Of a stretch of 13,154 nt of DNA, positions 1 through 6,484 are shown piece after piece. Position 1 is the stretch's first letter; every line of letters starts with the position of its first letter. The DNA is taken from positions 1-13,154 of the forward strand of contig DASQWR010000084.1 in assembly GCA_035640155.1 (NCBI GenBank), read 5' to 3'. A model generated the notes under the pieces. That model was not told where the DNA came from and ran no database searches. It saw nothing but the letters and a program-made list of their open reading frames with translations. Made by a program: the position numbers and the translations under genes. The stretch is from JALYQB01 sp035640155 (GTDB taxonomy: Bacteria > Actinomycetota > Actinomycetes > Mycobacteriales > Pseudonocardiaceae).

Positions 1-169
1 GGTGGCCATCGCCGGGGAGAACCAGACCCTCGCGATGCGGCACCGGACCAACGACGACCGGCTGATCCTGCCCACCGAGCTGCCCTCAGAGTCGAGGGCG
101 ATCTGGCGCCGCCACGGCCGCTGCGACGACGTCCTCACCGAACTGTTCGAGCTGCCCTTCGACCCCTGA
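1..169 (+). CDS. 3' end of an unrecognised gene (partial)
   Basis: An open frame enters from the left edge (reading from base 2) and stops at TGA 167-169, giving 55 C-terminal residues. The tail is hydrophilic, contains no membrane segment, and ends with the residues LFELPFDP. Codon use is strongly GC-ending, as expected of a real gene in this genome, and no other frame here looks better. I do not recognise the family and cannot name a function from the C-terminus alone. The next 390 bases hold no intact gene, so this is the last gene of its transcription unit before the hairpins at 452-517. Confidence 0.6.
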   Translation, partial: VAIAGENQTLAMRHRTNDDRLILPTELPSESRAIWRRHGRCDDVLTELFELPFDP

Positions 170-182
170 CCGGCCGGGCGGC

Positions 183-413
183 GACTTCAAGTGGGGCGAG
201 GGGATTACACCTGAACTGGACGGGGAGCTTGCGAACGAAACCGAGACCGCCCGGCAAGCTGTCCGCGAAGCGGAGAAGGCTCAGCGTGACGCTGCCGCTG
301 CGCAGCGATCTGTTGCACGCTGTCTCAAAGCGAACGGCCTATCCGGTGCTGACATCGCCGCTGTCCTCAAGGTGTCCACGCAGCGGGGTGCCGTCGAAGT
401 GCGAACACAGTAG
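183..413 (+). pseudogene. Start-less remnant resembling the C-terminus of a HicB-type antitoxin
   Basis: The third frame is open from the TGA at 63-65 to TAG 411-413. From about 183 it reads as protein: an Ala/Glu/Arg-rich helix (ETARQAVREAEKAQRDAAAA) followed by LSGADIAAVLKVSTQR. That is the coiled segment plus short helix-turn-helix (pattern L-S-x-x-D-I-A-x-x-L-x-V-S-x-Q-R) seen at the end of actinobacterial HicB-family antitoxins. No ATG, GTG or TTG lies upstream in this frame, and the N-terminal HicB fold is absent. Relatives usually continue QRVS; here the frame continues QRGAV after a run of four G at 385-388, and dropping one base there gives QRV, so a small indel is possible. Codons such as aca, cct, gaa, ctt and caa make it less GC-biased than its neighbours. 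I infer a decayed, possibly transferred gene; an unrecognised non-standard start is the alternative. Confidence 0.45.
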
Positions 414-451
414 CCACCGGCACCGACAGAACCGAGGACTTCCGGTGCAGC

Positions 452-470
452 CCCCCGTCCCTCACGGGGG
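452..470. terminator. GC-rich hairpin, second element of a bidirectional terminator
   Basis: Seven-base perfect arms CCCCCGT (452-458) and ACGGGGG (464-470) flank a five-base loop. The hairpin sits four bases from the larger hairpin at 475-517, in the gap between converging units. There is no U-tract, which is common for actinobacterial terminators. It probably acts as a partner of the larger stem. Confidence 0.5.
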
Positions 471-474
471 TACG

Positions 475-517
475 GCGGGAACTCGAGCCGCCCCCTCGGC
501 GCGGCTCGAGTTCCCGC
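475..517. terminator. Bidirectional terminator hairpin with perfect 16-bp stem
   Basis: The arms GCGGGAACTCGAGCCG (475-490) and its exact reverse complement (502-517) surround an 11-base loop. The hairpin lies between the end of the + strand remnant (413) and the stop of the minus-strand ABC permease (562), about 45 bases past that stop. The symmetrical stem would fold in RNA from either strand, so I call it a shared terminator for converging transcription. No U-run follows in either direction. Confidence 0.75.
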
Positions 518-561
518 TCTCCCCGGTCCGGTGCGCGCCCCCTGCCCGGCACCGGCCCCGT

Positions 562-1320
562 CTATGCGTCTCGCTGGTGGGCGACGACGAGTGACACCGC
601 GAGCAGCCCGAGCGCGATGGCCAGGAAGTACCCGAGGCTTCCCCACGGTCCGAAGGGATAGTCGACGGTGAACCCGAAGGCGGCGCCGCTCGCCACGTCG
701 TCCCCCGCGGTGAGGAAGTTTCCGGCATTGAAGAACGGCAGCCACGGGCCGATGTCGTCGCCGATCCGGGGCAGGACTGCCAGCACGTTCTCCACCACCA
801 GTGCCCACACCAGCAGCAGCGCGACCGCCCCCGCGGTCTGGCGGACCAGGATGCCGACGGCTACCGCCAGCACCGCTGAGACCGTGAAGACCAGTGCCAC
901 TCCGGCCACTCCGCGCCACTCCTGCGCAGTGTCGATCGCGATGTCGGTGCCGGACGCGATCAGGGTCGCAACACCCCAGGAGGTGAACGCGGAGACCAGC
1001 CCGACCAGGCCCGCGAGCAGCGCCGCCACCGTTGTCTTGGACAGCAGGACGGCGGTGCGCGATGGCACCGCGGCGAAGGTCGCGCGGATCGTGCCGAACC
1101 GGTATTCCGTGGTCACGGCGAGCGCGGCCATCACCATGATCACATACTGGCCGAAGGTGGCGCCACCCTGGGTGCTCTGCGGGCTGAGCGGGAACTGCTC
1201 GTTGGTGAAGGCCGCGGCCAACGTGGCGAATCCCACCCCGAAGGCCACCACGAGCGCGATGCACCACCACGGCGAGCGGGTGGAGAACAGCTTGATGCGT
1301 TCGACGGCGAGCAGCGTCAC
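562..1320 (-). CDS. ABC-2 type transporter permease subunit
   Basis: A 252-residue integral membrane protein forming the membrane half of an ABC exporter with the ATPase encoded just upstream. The GTG start at 1320 overlaps the ATPase stop in a GTGA tetranucleotide (1317-1320), indicating translational coupling; the open frame runs further upstream, but only inside the ATPase gene. After a short amphipathic N-terminus (LLAVERIKLFSTRSPWW) I see about six hydrophobic segments, near residues 18-38, 57-77, 96-122, 138-158, 163-183 and 227-247. The loop TTEYRFGTIRATF after helix 2 is characteristic of actinobacterial ABC-2 permeases paired with BcrA/CcmA-like ATPases. Length fits the family. The substrate cannot be read from sequence; small hydrophobic compounds or peptides are typical for relatives. 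Transcription should end at the hairpins at 452-517. Confidence 0.85.
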   Translation of the reverse strand: MTLLAVERIKLFSTRSPWWCIALVVAFGVGFATLAAAFTNEQFPLSPQSTQGGATFGQYVIMVMAALAVTTEYRFGTIRATFAAVPSRTAVLLSKTTVAALLAGLVGLVSAFTSWGVATLIASGTDIAIDTAQEWRGVAGVALVFTVSAVLAVAVGILVRQTAGAVALLLVWALVVENVLAVLPRIGDDIGPWLPFFNAGNFLTAGDDVASGAAFGFTVDYPFGPWGSLGYFLAIALGLLAVSLVVAHQRDA

Positions 1321-2267
1321 GGTTGCTGCCCTCCTTCCAGGGCGCCGGCCAGTGCCGGGCTGGGGGCGGGACCGGCCTGGAACTCGACGTCCTGCCCGGT
1401 GATCTGCATGAACGCCTGCTCGAGCGAGCTGCGCTGCGGCGTCAGCTCGTGCAGCACGACGCCGTGCGCGGCGGCGAGCTCCCCGATCTCGTCGGTGGTC
1501 ACACCATGCACCAGCAGCGCACGGTCGACGTCGGTGACCTGCTTGCCCAGCCCGGTGAGTACGGTGCACAACCGCTCGGCATCGGGAGTGCGGACCCGGA
1601 CCGCGGCTCCGCTCGCACGCTCGACGAACTCGGCGGTACTGCACTGGGTGATCAGCCGCCCCCGGCCGATGACCACCAGCTCGGTGGCGGTGACGGCCAT
1701 CTCGGAGAGCAGGTGACTGGAGACGAACACCGTGCGGCCCTGCGTAGCCAGCGACTGCATGAGCGTGCGGACCCAGGCGATGCCCTCAGGGTCAAGCCCG
1801 TTGACCGGCTCGTCGAACAGCAGCACCTGTGGGTCGCCGAGCAGCGCCGCAGCGATCCCGAGCCGCTGCGACATGCCGAGTGAGAAGCCGCCGACACGCT
1901 TGTCCGCAACGTCGGAGAGACCGACGAGACCGAGCACCTCGTCGACCCGCTTGCGGCTGATGCTGTTCGAGCGGGCGAGCCAGCGCAGGTGTGCCCGCGC
2001 TGTGCGGTTGGGATGCACCCACCGAGCGTCGAGCAGCGCGCCGACGGTGCGCAGCGGCCTGCGCAGCTCGGGGTAGCGCTTGCCGTCAATGCGGACGTCC
2101 CCCGCCGTGGGCCGGTCCAGACCGAGGATCATCCGCATCGTGGTCGACTTCCCGGCGCCGTTCGGCCCGAGGAACCCGGTCACCCGCCCGGACGTCACGG
2201 TGAACGACAGGTCGTTCACCGCCACCGTGCGCCCGTAGTACTTCGTGAGACCGCTGGCTGTTATCAC
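1317..2267 (-). CDS. ABC transporter ATP-binding protein (BcrA/CcmA type)
   Basis: A 316-residue cytoplasmic ATPase that powers the ABC-2 permease encoded immediately downstream. All core motifs are present: Walker A GPNGAGKST at residues 34-42, signature FSLGMSQRL at 128-136, Walker B VLLFDEP at 148-154, D-loop GLD at 157-159 and the H-loop histidine (SSH) at 185. At the Q-loop position the sequence is VGALLDA (75-81) with no glutamine, a pattern I associate with actinobacterial exporters of this subfamily. The C-terminal extension includes LTPQRSSLEQAFMQITG, usual for drug- or peptide-export ATPases, then a Pro/Ala/Gly-rich tail. The start is GTG at 2267, just before ITASGLTKYYG; the upstream GGCAGG is a weak ribosome site at long spacing. 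First gene of a two-gene operon. Substrate unknown. Confidence 0.9.
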   Translation of the reverse strand: MITASGLTKYYGRTVAVNDLSFTVTSGRVTGFLGPNGAGKSTTMRMILGLDRPTAGDVRIDGKRYPELRRPLRTVGALLDARWVHPNRTARAHLRWLARSNSISRKRVDEVLGLVGLSDVADKRVGGFSLGMSQRLGIAAALLGDPQVLLFDEPVNGLDPEGIAWVRTLMQSLATQGRTVFVSSHLLSEMAVTATELVVIGRGRLITQCSTAEFVERASGAAVRVRTPDAERLCTVLTGLGKQVTDVDRALLVHGVTTDEIGELAAAHGVVLHELTPQRSSLEQAFMQITGQDVEFQAGPAPSPALAGALEGGQQP

Positions 2268-2287
2268 AGATCGTAGCCTGCCGCGTC

Positions 2288-2316
2288 CCGGGCGCCCGGC
2301 GCACCGGATTTATCCG
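2288..2316 (-). promoter_or_regulatory. Two palindromes in the 5' region of the ABC exporter operon
   Basis: The perfect 12-bp palindrome CCGGGCGCCCGG (2288-2299) is followed five bases later by CGGAT-TT-ATCCG (2305-2316). They lie 21-49 bases upstream of the ATPase start. The second is the only AT-rich stretch in this gap and on the minus strand reads GGATAAATCC, which could hold a -10-like GATAAA, although no convincing -35 stands at normal spacing. I infer a promoter/operator region. No regulator gene is encoded next to this operon. Confidence 0.35.
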
Positions 2317-2366
2317 AGCGGGGAGCGCGGGTCAGGGGAGTGACTGCGCGCTGCCTGGCGTGGCGC

Positions 2367-2867
2367 TCACTGCTGTGGCCCGGCCTCGATCACCGGTCGG
2401 TCCCGCGGGGTTTGGTCGCGTGGTGTGTCCATGTGCTGGTCGTACTGGTTCGGGTCGTACTTGCGCGACGGGTACTGCCCCTGCTGCTGGCGGCTGACTT
2501 CGAACTGCGCGCTCATCTCGTCGGCCAGGGCCTGCTCCTGGCGCTTGGAACGGATCCGGGCCAGGACGAGCATGGTGCCGCCGTACGCGGCACCGAGCAC
2601 CAGCAGCACCACGCCGATCTTGAGGGCCACGGTCTCGAACACACCCTCGGTGGGGACGTCGGCCGTGGAGATCAACAACAGGATTCCGAGCGCCACCAGG
2701 TGGAACAGCACCGCGAGCAGGCGGCTCACCGAGCGCGCGGTGTCCCGGTTGGTGAAGACCTCCTGCAGGATGTCCTGGCCGGCGCGGATGAGGATCTGTC
2801 CCACGATCAGCGTGATCACGAGGCCGATCAGGAGCACGGTGACGTTCACGCCGACCCCGTCGTTCAC
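2367..2867 (-). CDS. Small three-helix membrane protein of unknown function
   Basis: A 166-residue protein starting at GTG 2867, chosen because AGAAGGAG lies eight bases upstream on the minus strand; the frame opens eight codons earlier, but that start has no ribosome site. Three hydrophobic segments are visible near residues 9-27, 47-66 and 80-103, with a cytoplasm-like amphipathic linker between the first two (RAGQDILQEVFTNRDTARSV). The C-terminal third is soluble, charged and Gln/Pro/Arg-rich (MSAQFEVSRQQQ, then PRDQTPRDRP), so a short disordered cytoplasmic tail is likely. I do not recognise a named domain; it looks like a conserved hypothetical of high-GC actinobacteria. It is divergent from the IniC-like GTPase across a 118-base gap and stands 99 bases before the ABC operon on the same strand, so read-through into that operon is possible. 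Confidence 0.75.
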   Translation of the reverse strand: MNDGVGVNVTVLLIGLVITLIVGQILIRAGQDILQEVFTNRDTARSVSRLLAVLFHLVALGILLLISTADVPTEGVFETVALKIGVVLLVLGAAYGGTMLVLARIRSKRQEQALADEMSAQFEVSRQQQGQYPSRKYDPNQYDQHMDTPRDQTPRDRPVIEAGPQQ

Positions 2868-2899
2868 GGCGACCACTCCTTCTGAACGCACTGGGAAAA

Positions 2900-2928
2900 A
2901 CTCTGGTGGGTGCAGCGTCGCACGTCAA
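2900..2928 (-). promoter_or_regulatory. Candidate promoter for the three-helix membrane protein
   Basis: On the minus strand TTGACG (2923-2928) matches the -35 consensus at five of six bases. After a 17-base spacer comes CAGAGT (2900-2905), a weak -10 with A at position 2 and T at position 6. Transcription would begin near 2893, giving a leader of about 26 bases that contains the AGAAGGAG ribosome site of the gene starting at 2867. I found no comparable + strand promoter for the GTPase gene in the same gap. Confidence 0.4.
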
Positions 2929-2985
2929 GGCTAACGCCGCTGCGGGGGCATGACACGATCCACCCGGCGGGAAGAGGGAGGGCGG

Positions 2986-4527
2986 GTGAGCGGGATCGAC
3001 ACGGCGCGCGGAGTCGAGCGGTCCTGGCCGGGCCCGCTGTCGGCCGCGGTCGCGGTGCTGTGCCAGTGGCTCGGGTCCCAGGTGGGCGAGCGCACCGCCG
3101 CGGGGCTGCGCGACGTGCTCCGCAGGCTCGCGTCGCCGCTGCAGGTCGCCGTCGTCGGCCGGATCTCGTCGGGCAAGTCGACGCTGGTCAACGCGCTGAT
3201 CGGACGGCGGGTCGCGCCCACCGACGTGGGGGAGTGCACCCGGCTGGTCACCCGGTTCTGCTACGGCACCGTCGACCGGGTCGAGGTGGTGTTCCGCAAT
3301 GGAACGCGCCAGGCGCTGCCCTTCGACCCGGGCGGCACGATCCCCGCCACACTGGGGGTGGAGCGCGGCACCGTCTCGCACCTCGAGGCGTACCTGACCA
3401 GTGCGGTGCTGCGCGACCTCACCGTCATCGACACGCCCGGCCTCGGTTCGCTGGACGCGGCGTCCGCCGCCCGTACCGAGTCGCTGCTGGGCGCCGCCGG
3501 GGGCGAGCTCGACGACATCTCCGCCGCTGCGATCGCCGGTGCCGAGGCGGTGCTCTACGTGGTGGCCCAGGTGGTGCGGGCGGACGACGCGCAGGTGCTC
3601 ACCGCGTTCACCTCCGCCACAGCCTCCCGCGACCCTGGCCCGGTCAACGCCATCGCGGTGCTCAACAAGGCCGACACGATCGCGCCGGAGTCGGTCGAGG
3701 GGGCCGAGGGGGACGTGTGGAAGGCGGCGAGCGTCCTGGCCGCCCGGCAGGCCGACACCCTCAAGCCGCGGGTGGCCGACGTGCTGCCCGTCATCGGGTT
3801 GCTCGCCGAGACGGCCGAGACGGGCGGCTTCACCGCCACCGATGCCGACGCGCTCAAAGCGCTCGCCGGCACTGACAAGACCGTCCGGGACGCGATGCTG
3901 CTGTCGGCCGACCTCTTCACCACCCTCGACGCACCCGTACCCGAGGGCATCCGATGCCGGTTGCTGGAGCGCCTCGACCTCTACGGCGTCGGCTGCGCGC
4001 TGGCCGCGGTCGACGCCGACCCGGGGATCACCGCGGGTGCGTTGGGTCGCACGCTGCTCGACGCGTCCGGACTGGACAGGGTCCGCGGCCGGCTCGACGC
4101 GGTGTTCCGGGCCCGCGCGGACGGCATCAAGGCCGCCGCCGCGCTCGCCTCGGTGACCGCGCTCGCGCAAGCGGGTGGCGACCCGGGGGAACAGCAGCGG
4201 ATGCACGACGCCGTGGAGGTGCTGCTGCAGCGCCCGGAGGCCCACCAACTGCGCCTGCTGGAGGCGTTGACGCTGGTGACCTCGGGCACGGTCGCGATGC
4301 CGGAGGACCTGGTCGACGAGGTGCTGCGGGTGGGCGGCTCGTACGCAGCGGCCGAGCAGCTCGGCATGATCGGCCACGGCCGCGCCGAGCTCGCCGCCTA
4401 CGCCCTGGAGCGCGCCGGATGGTGGCGCTCCTTCTCCGCCTTCGGCGCCACCCCGGCGCAGGCCCGCGTCGCCCACGTCGTGCACCGGGCGTACTTCCTG
4501 ATCTGGCAGTCACTACGCGAGGGCTAG
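2986..4527 (+). CDS. Dynamin-superfamily GTPase, IniC-like (soluble partner)
   Basis: A 513-residue GTPase. The G1 P-loop GRISSGKST is at residues 58-66, the G2 threonine is T85 in GECTRLVT, G3 is DTPG at 149-152 and G4 is NKAD at 227-230. The region after the G domain (PVPEGIRCRLLERLDLYGVG, later GITAGALGRTLLDASGLDRV) and the C-terminal GWWRSF...ARVAHVVHRAY pattern resemble what I recall of mycobacterial IniC, whose length (about 490) is similar. There is no transmembrane segment. I chose GTG 2986 because GGGAGG lies just upstream; an ATG at 2950 would add 12 residues but has poor spacing. Bacterial dynamin-like proteins hydrolyse GTP to remodel or repair membranes; IniA/IniC are induced by cell-wall-acting drugs in mycobacteria. 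It is followed after ten bases by a second GTPase, so a heteromeric pair is likely. Confidence 0.85.
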   Translation: MSGIDTARGVERSWPGPLSAAVAVLCQWLGSQVGERTAAGLRDVLRRLASPLQVAVVGRISSGKSTLVNALIGRRVAPTDVGECTRLVTRFCYGTVDRVEVVFRNGTRQALPFDPGGTIPATLGVERGTVSHLEAYLTSAVLRDLTVIDTPGLGSLDAASAARTESLLGAAGGELDDISAAAIAGAEAVLYVVAQVVRADDAQVLTAFTSATASRDPGPVNAIAVLNKADTIAPESVEGAEGDVWKAASVLAARQADTLKPRVADVLPVIGLLAETAETGGFTATDADALKALAGTDKTVRDAMLLSADLFTTLDAPVPEGIRCRLLERLDLYGVGCALAAVDADPGITAGALGRTLLDASGLDRVRGRLDAVFRARADGIKAAAALASVTALAQAGGDPGEQQRMHDAVEVLLQRPEAHQLRLLEALTLVTSGTVAMPEDLVDEVLRVGGSYAAAEQLGMIGHGRAELAAYALERAGWWRSFSAFGATPAQARVAHVVHRAYFLIWQSLREG

Positions 4528-4537
4528 GCAGAGCACC

Positions 4538-6400
4538 GTGTCCCTACCTCGGCTGACCCCGTCTCAGGTGGCTCTGCCGCAGCTCGCCCGGCAGACCCGG
4601 GAGCGGCTCACCGCGTTGCTCGCCCAGGCCGACCCCGAGGGGGCTGCCTGGGTGGAGCAGGTCCGCACCGCGCGGCCGGCCACCCCCACCGTGGTGGTGG
4701 TGGGTGAGACGAACCGGGGCAAGAGCTCGCTGGTCAACGCCCTGCTCGCGACGCCGGGACTGTCCCCCGTGCACGCCGACGTGGCCACCGCGACCTACCT
4801 GGTGCTGCGGCACGGACCGGCATGGACGGCCCGGGCCTGCTACCCCTGCCCCGCCCCGCCCGTCCCGGTGCTGATGGACGAGCTGGTGCGCTGGGCGTCG
4901 GCCACCGCGGAGCTCCCCGAGGGGCAGGTCCCGCCGTGCCACCTGGAGATCGCCGGACCGGTGCCGTTGCTCGAGCGGCTCACCCTGGTCGACACCCCGG
5001 GCGTCGGCGGCCTCGACGAGGTGCACGGGGCGCTCGCCTCCGAAGCTGCTGCCGGGGCCACCGCGCTGCTCTTCGTGCTCGACGCCGCAGCCCCGATCAC
5101 TCGCGGCGAGCTGGATTTCCTCACCCGGCTCGGCGACCGGGTGGAGACGGCGCTCTTCGCGCTCACCAAGATCGATCTGCACCGCGGGTGGCGCCAGATC
5201 CTCGAGGCGAACCGCGACGCGCTGGTGCGCCATGCCCCCCGCTTCGCCGCTGCCGAGTTCCACCCGGTCTCCGCCCGGCTGTCCGAGCTGGCGGCCGGCG
5301 CCCCTGGCGTCGAGGTGGCCGCGCTGCTGCGGGAGCGCTCCGGCATCGCCGCGTTGCAGACCGCGCTGCAGCACCAGGTCACCGGCCGGGCGGCGATGCT
5401 CGGTGAGGCGAACGTGCTGCGCGCCCTCGCGACCGCGCTGGACGGGCTGGCGGTGCGACTGCAGGCGGAGCACCGTGCGCTGGGGAGCATCGGGTCGGCG
5501 CAGGTCTGCGCGGCCGCGTTGCGCGCGCGGCGCGACGAGCTCGCCACCGCGCGCCGCACGTCCACCCGTGGCTGGCAGCTGCGGCTGCGCGGGGAGATCC
5601 AGCGGGCTCGGGTGGAGTCCGCCCACGACGTGGCCGGTCGGGTACGCACGGCTCAGGTGCAGCTGCGCGCCGGGACGGACGCCGCCGGACCCGGGCAGCT
5701 CGAGCAGCTGCCCTACCACGTCGACGCCGCCTTGCAGGCGATCGCGGTGCACGTCAGCGCCGGGCTGGCGCAGCGGGTGGCCTGGGTCGCCGACCTGGCG
5801 CTCGCGGACCTGTTCACCCGCGACGAGCTCGCCGCCATCCGGGCCCGGCTGGCCCGGCGTCCCCCTCTCCTGGTGGTGCCGTGGCCCCCCGACGCGCGCC
5901 CGGACACCGCCGAGACCAAGCTGCTCGTCGCGATGGGGTTCTCCGGCGGGCTCGGTGTCGGTCGGCTGGCCGCGCTGCCGCTGGCGGGACTGGGTGCCGC
6001 TGCGGGTGCGGTGGTGCTGCCGGTCTCGATCGTGCTCGGGCTGGGCGCTGGGTGGTGGATGGCCCGGACCCGCCGGCACGCGATGGACAAGCAGCACCTC
6101 AAGCAGTGGCTCGTCGACGTGCTGGCCGACGCCCGCTCGGTGCTGGACCAGGCCGTCGCCGAGCAGATGATCGACGCCGAGCAGCAGCTGTCGCTGGCGC
6201 TGGACGACGCCCTGAGCCGCCGCCTCGCCGCGATCGAGGACGAGCTGCGCGAGGTGGACCGCTCGATACGGATGGACGCCGCCGAGCGGAGCAGCGCCCT
6301 GGACTCCGTGCGCTCCCGGCTCGCGGAGGTCCGTGCCGGGCAGGGAGAGGTCGCGGCCCTGCTCCGTCACATCGGTGTCCTGCGGGACCGTCCGGGGTGA
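4538..6400 (+). CDS. Dynamin-superfamily GTPase, IniA-like, with membrane hairpin
   Basis: A 620-residue GTPase starting at GTG 4538, ten bases after the IniC-like gene. G1 is GETNRGKSS at 56-64, G3 DTPG at 152-155 and G4 TKID at 210-213. The middle is an Ala/Arg/Leu-rich helical region. A hydrophobic stretch from about residue 462 to 508 (Gly/Ala/Leu-rich, ending WWMARTRR) is long enough for a re-entrant or two-pass membrane paddle, as in IniA and other bacterial dynamin-like proteins. The last 100 residues are charged and helical (a coiled coil around IEDELREVDRSIRMDAAERS), suitable for the neck or assembly helices. Length is close to mycobacterial IniA (about 640), though the P-loop differs from it. 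I infer that this subunit anchors the complex at the membrane and works with the soluble GTPase encoded upstream. Confidence 0.85.
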   Translation: MSLPRLTPSQVALPQLARQTRERLTALLAQADPEGAAWVEQVRTARPATPTVVVVGETNRGKSSLVNALLATPGLSPVHADVATATYLVLRHGPAWTARACYPCPAPPVPVLMDELVRWASATAELPEGQVPPCHLEIAGPVPLLERLTLVDTPGVGGLDEVHGALASEAAAGATALLFVLDAAAPITRGELDFLTRLGDRVETALFALTKIDLHRGWRQILEANRDALVRHAPRFAAAEFHPVSARLSELAAGAPGVEVAALLRERSGIAALQTALQHQVTGRAAMLGEANVLRALATALDGLAVRLQAEHRALGSIGSAQVCAAALRARRDELATARRTSTRGWQLRLRGEIQRARVESAHDVAGRVRTAQVQLRAGTDAAGPGQLEQLPYHVDAALQAIAVHVSAGLAQRVAWVADLALADLFTRDELAAIRARLARRPPLLVVPWPPDARPDTAETKLLVAMGFSGGLGVGRLAALPLAGLGAAAGAVVLPVSIVLGLGAGWWMARTRRHAMDKQHLKQWLVDVLADARSVLDQAVAEQMIDAEQQLSLALDDALSRRLAAIEDELREVDRSIRMDAAERSSALDSVRSRLAEVRAGQGEVAALLRHIGVLRDRPG

Positions 6401-6404
6401 CTTC

Positions 6405-6423
6405 GCGGTTCTGCTGGAACCGC
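6405..6423 (+). terminator. Candidate terminator hairpin after the GTPase pair
   Basis: Perfect seven-base arms GCGGTTC (6405-6411) and GAACCGC (6417-6423) surround a five-base loop, beginning four bases after the stop of the IniA-like gene. No U-tract follows. The hairpin may end or attenuate the GTPase transcript, leaving the next gene to an internal promoter that I could not identify in the remaining 61 bases. Confidence 0.45.
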
Positions 6424-6484
6424 CGCGCCCCAGTGGGCGTCTTACAGGCAAACGAACCAGTGCCGTCGATCCGAAGGGTGAACC

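Noticed and set aside
229..594. 121-codon + strand frame across the terminators
   Set aside because: It reads through both hairpins and into the 3' end of the permease antisense, and has basic low-complexity composition. The HicB-like remnant in another frame fits this region better.
668..1402. 244-codon + strand frame opposite the ABC permease
   Set aside because: Ser/Thr/Ala-rich antisense translation without a ribosome site; the minus-strand permease is coupled to an ATPase and has clear membrane segments.
2332..4485. Very long minus-strand open frame (717 codons) opposite the IniC-like GTPase
   Set aside because: It spans the antisense of two well-supported genes, its translation is Arg/Gly/His-rich with no domain, and long antisense frames are expected at this GC content.
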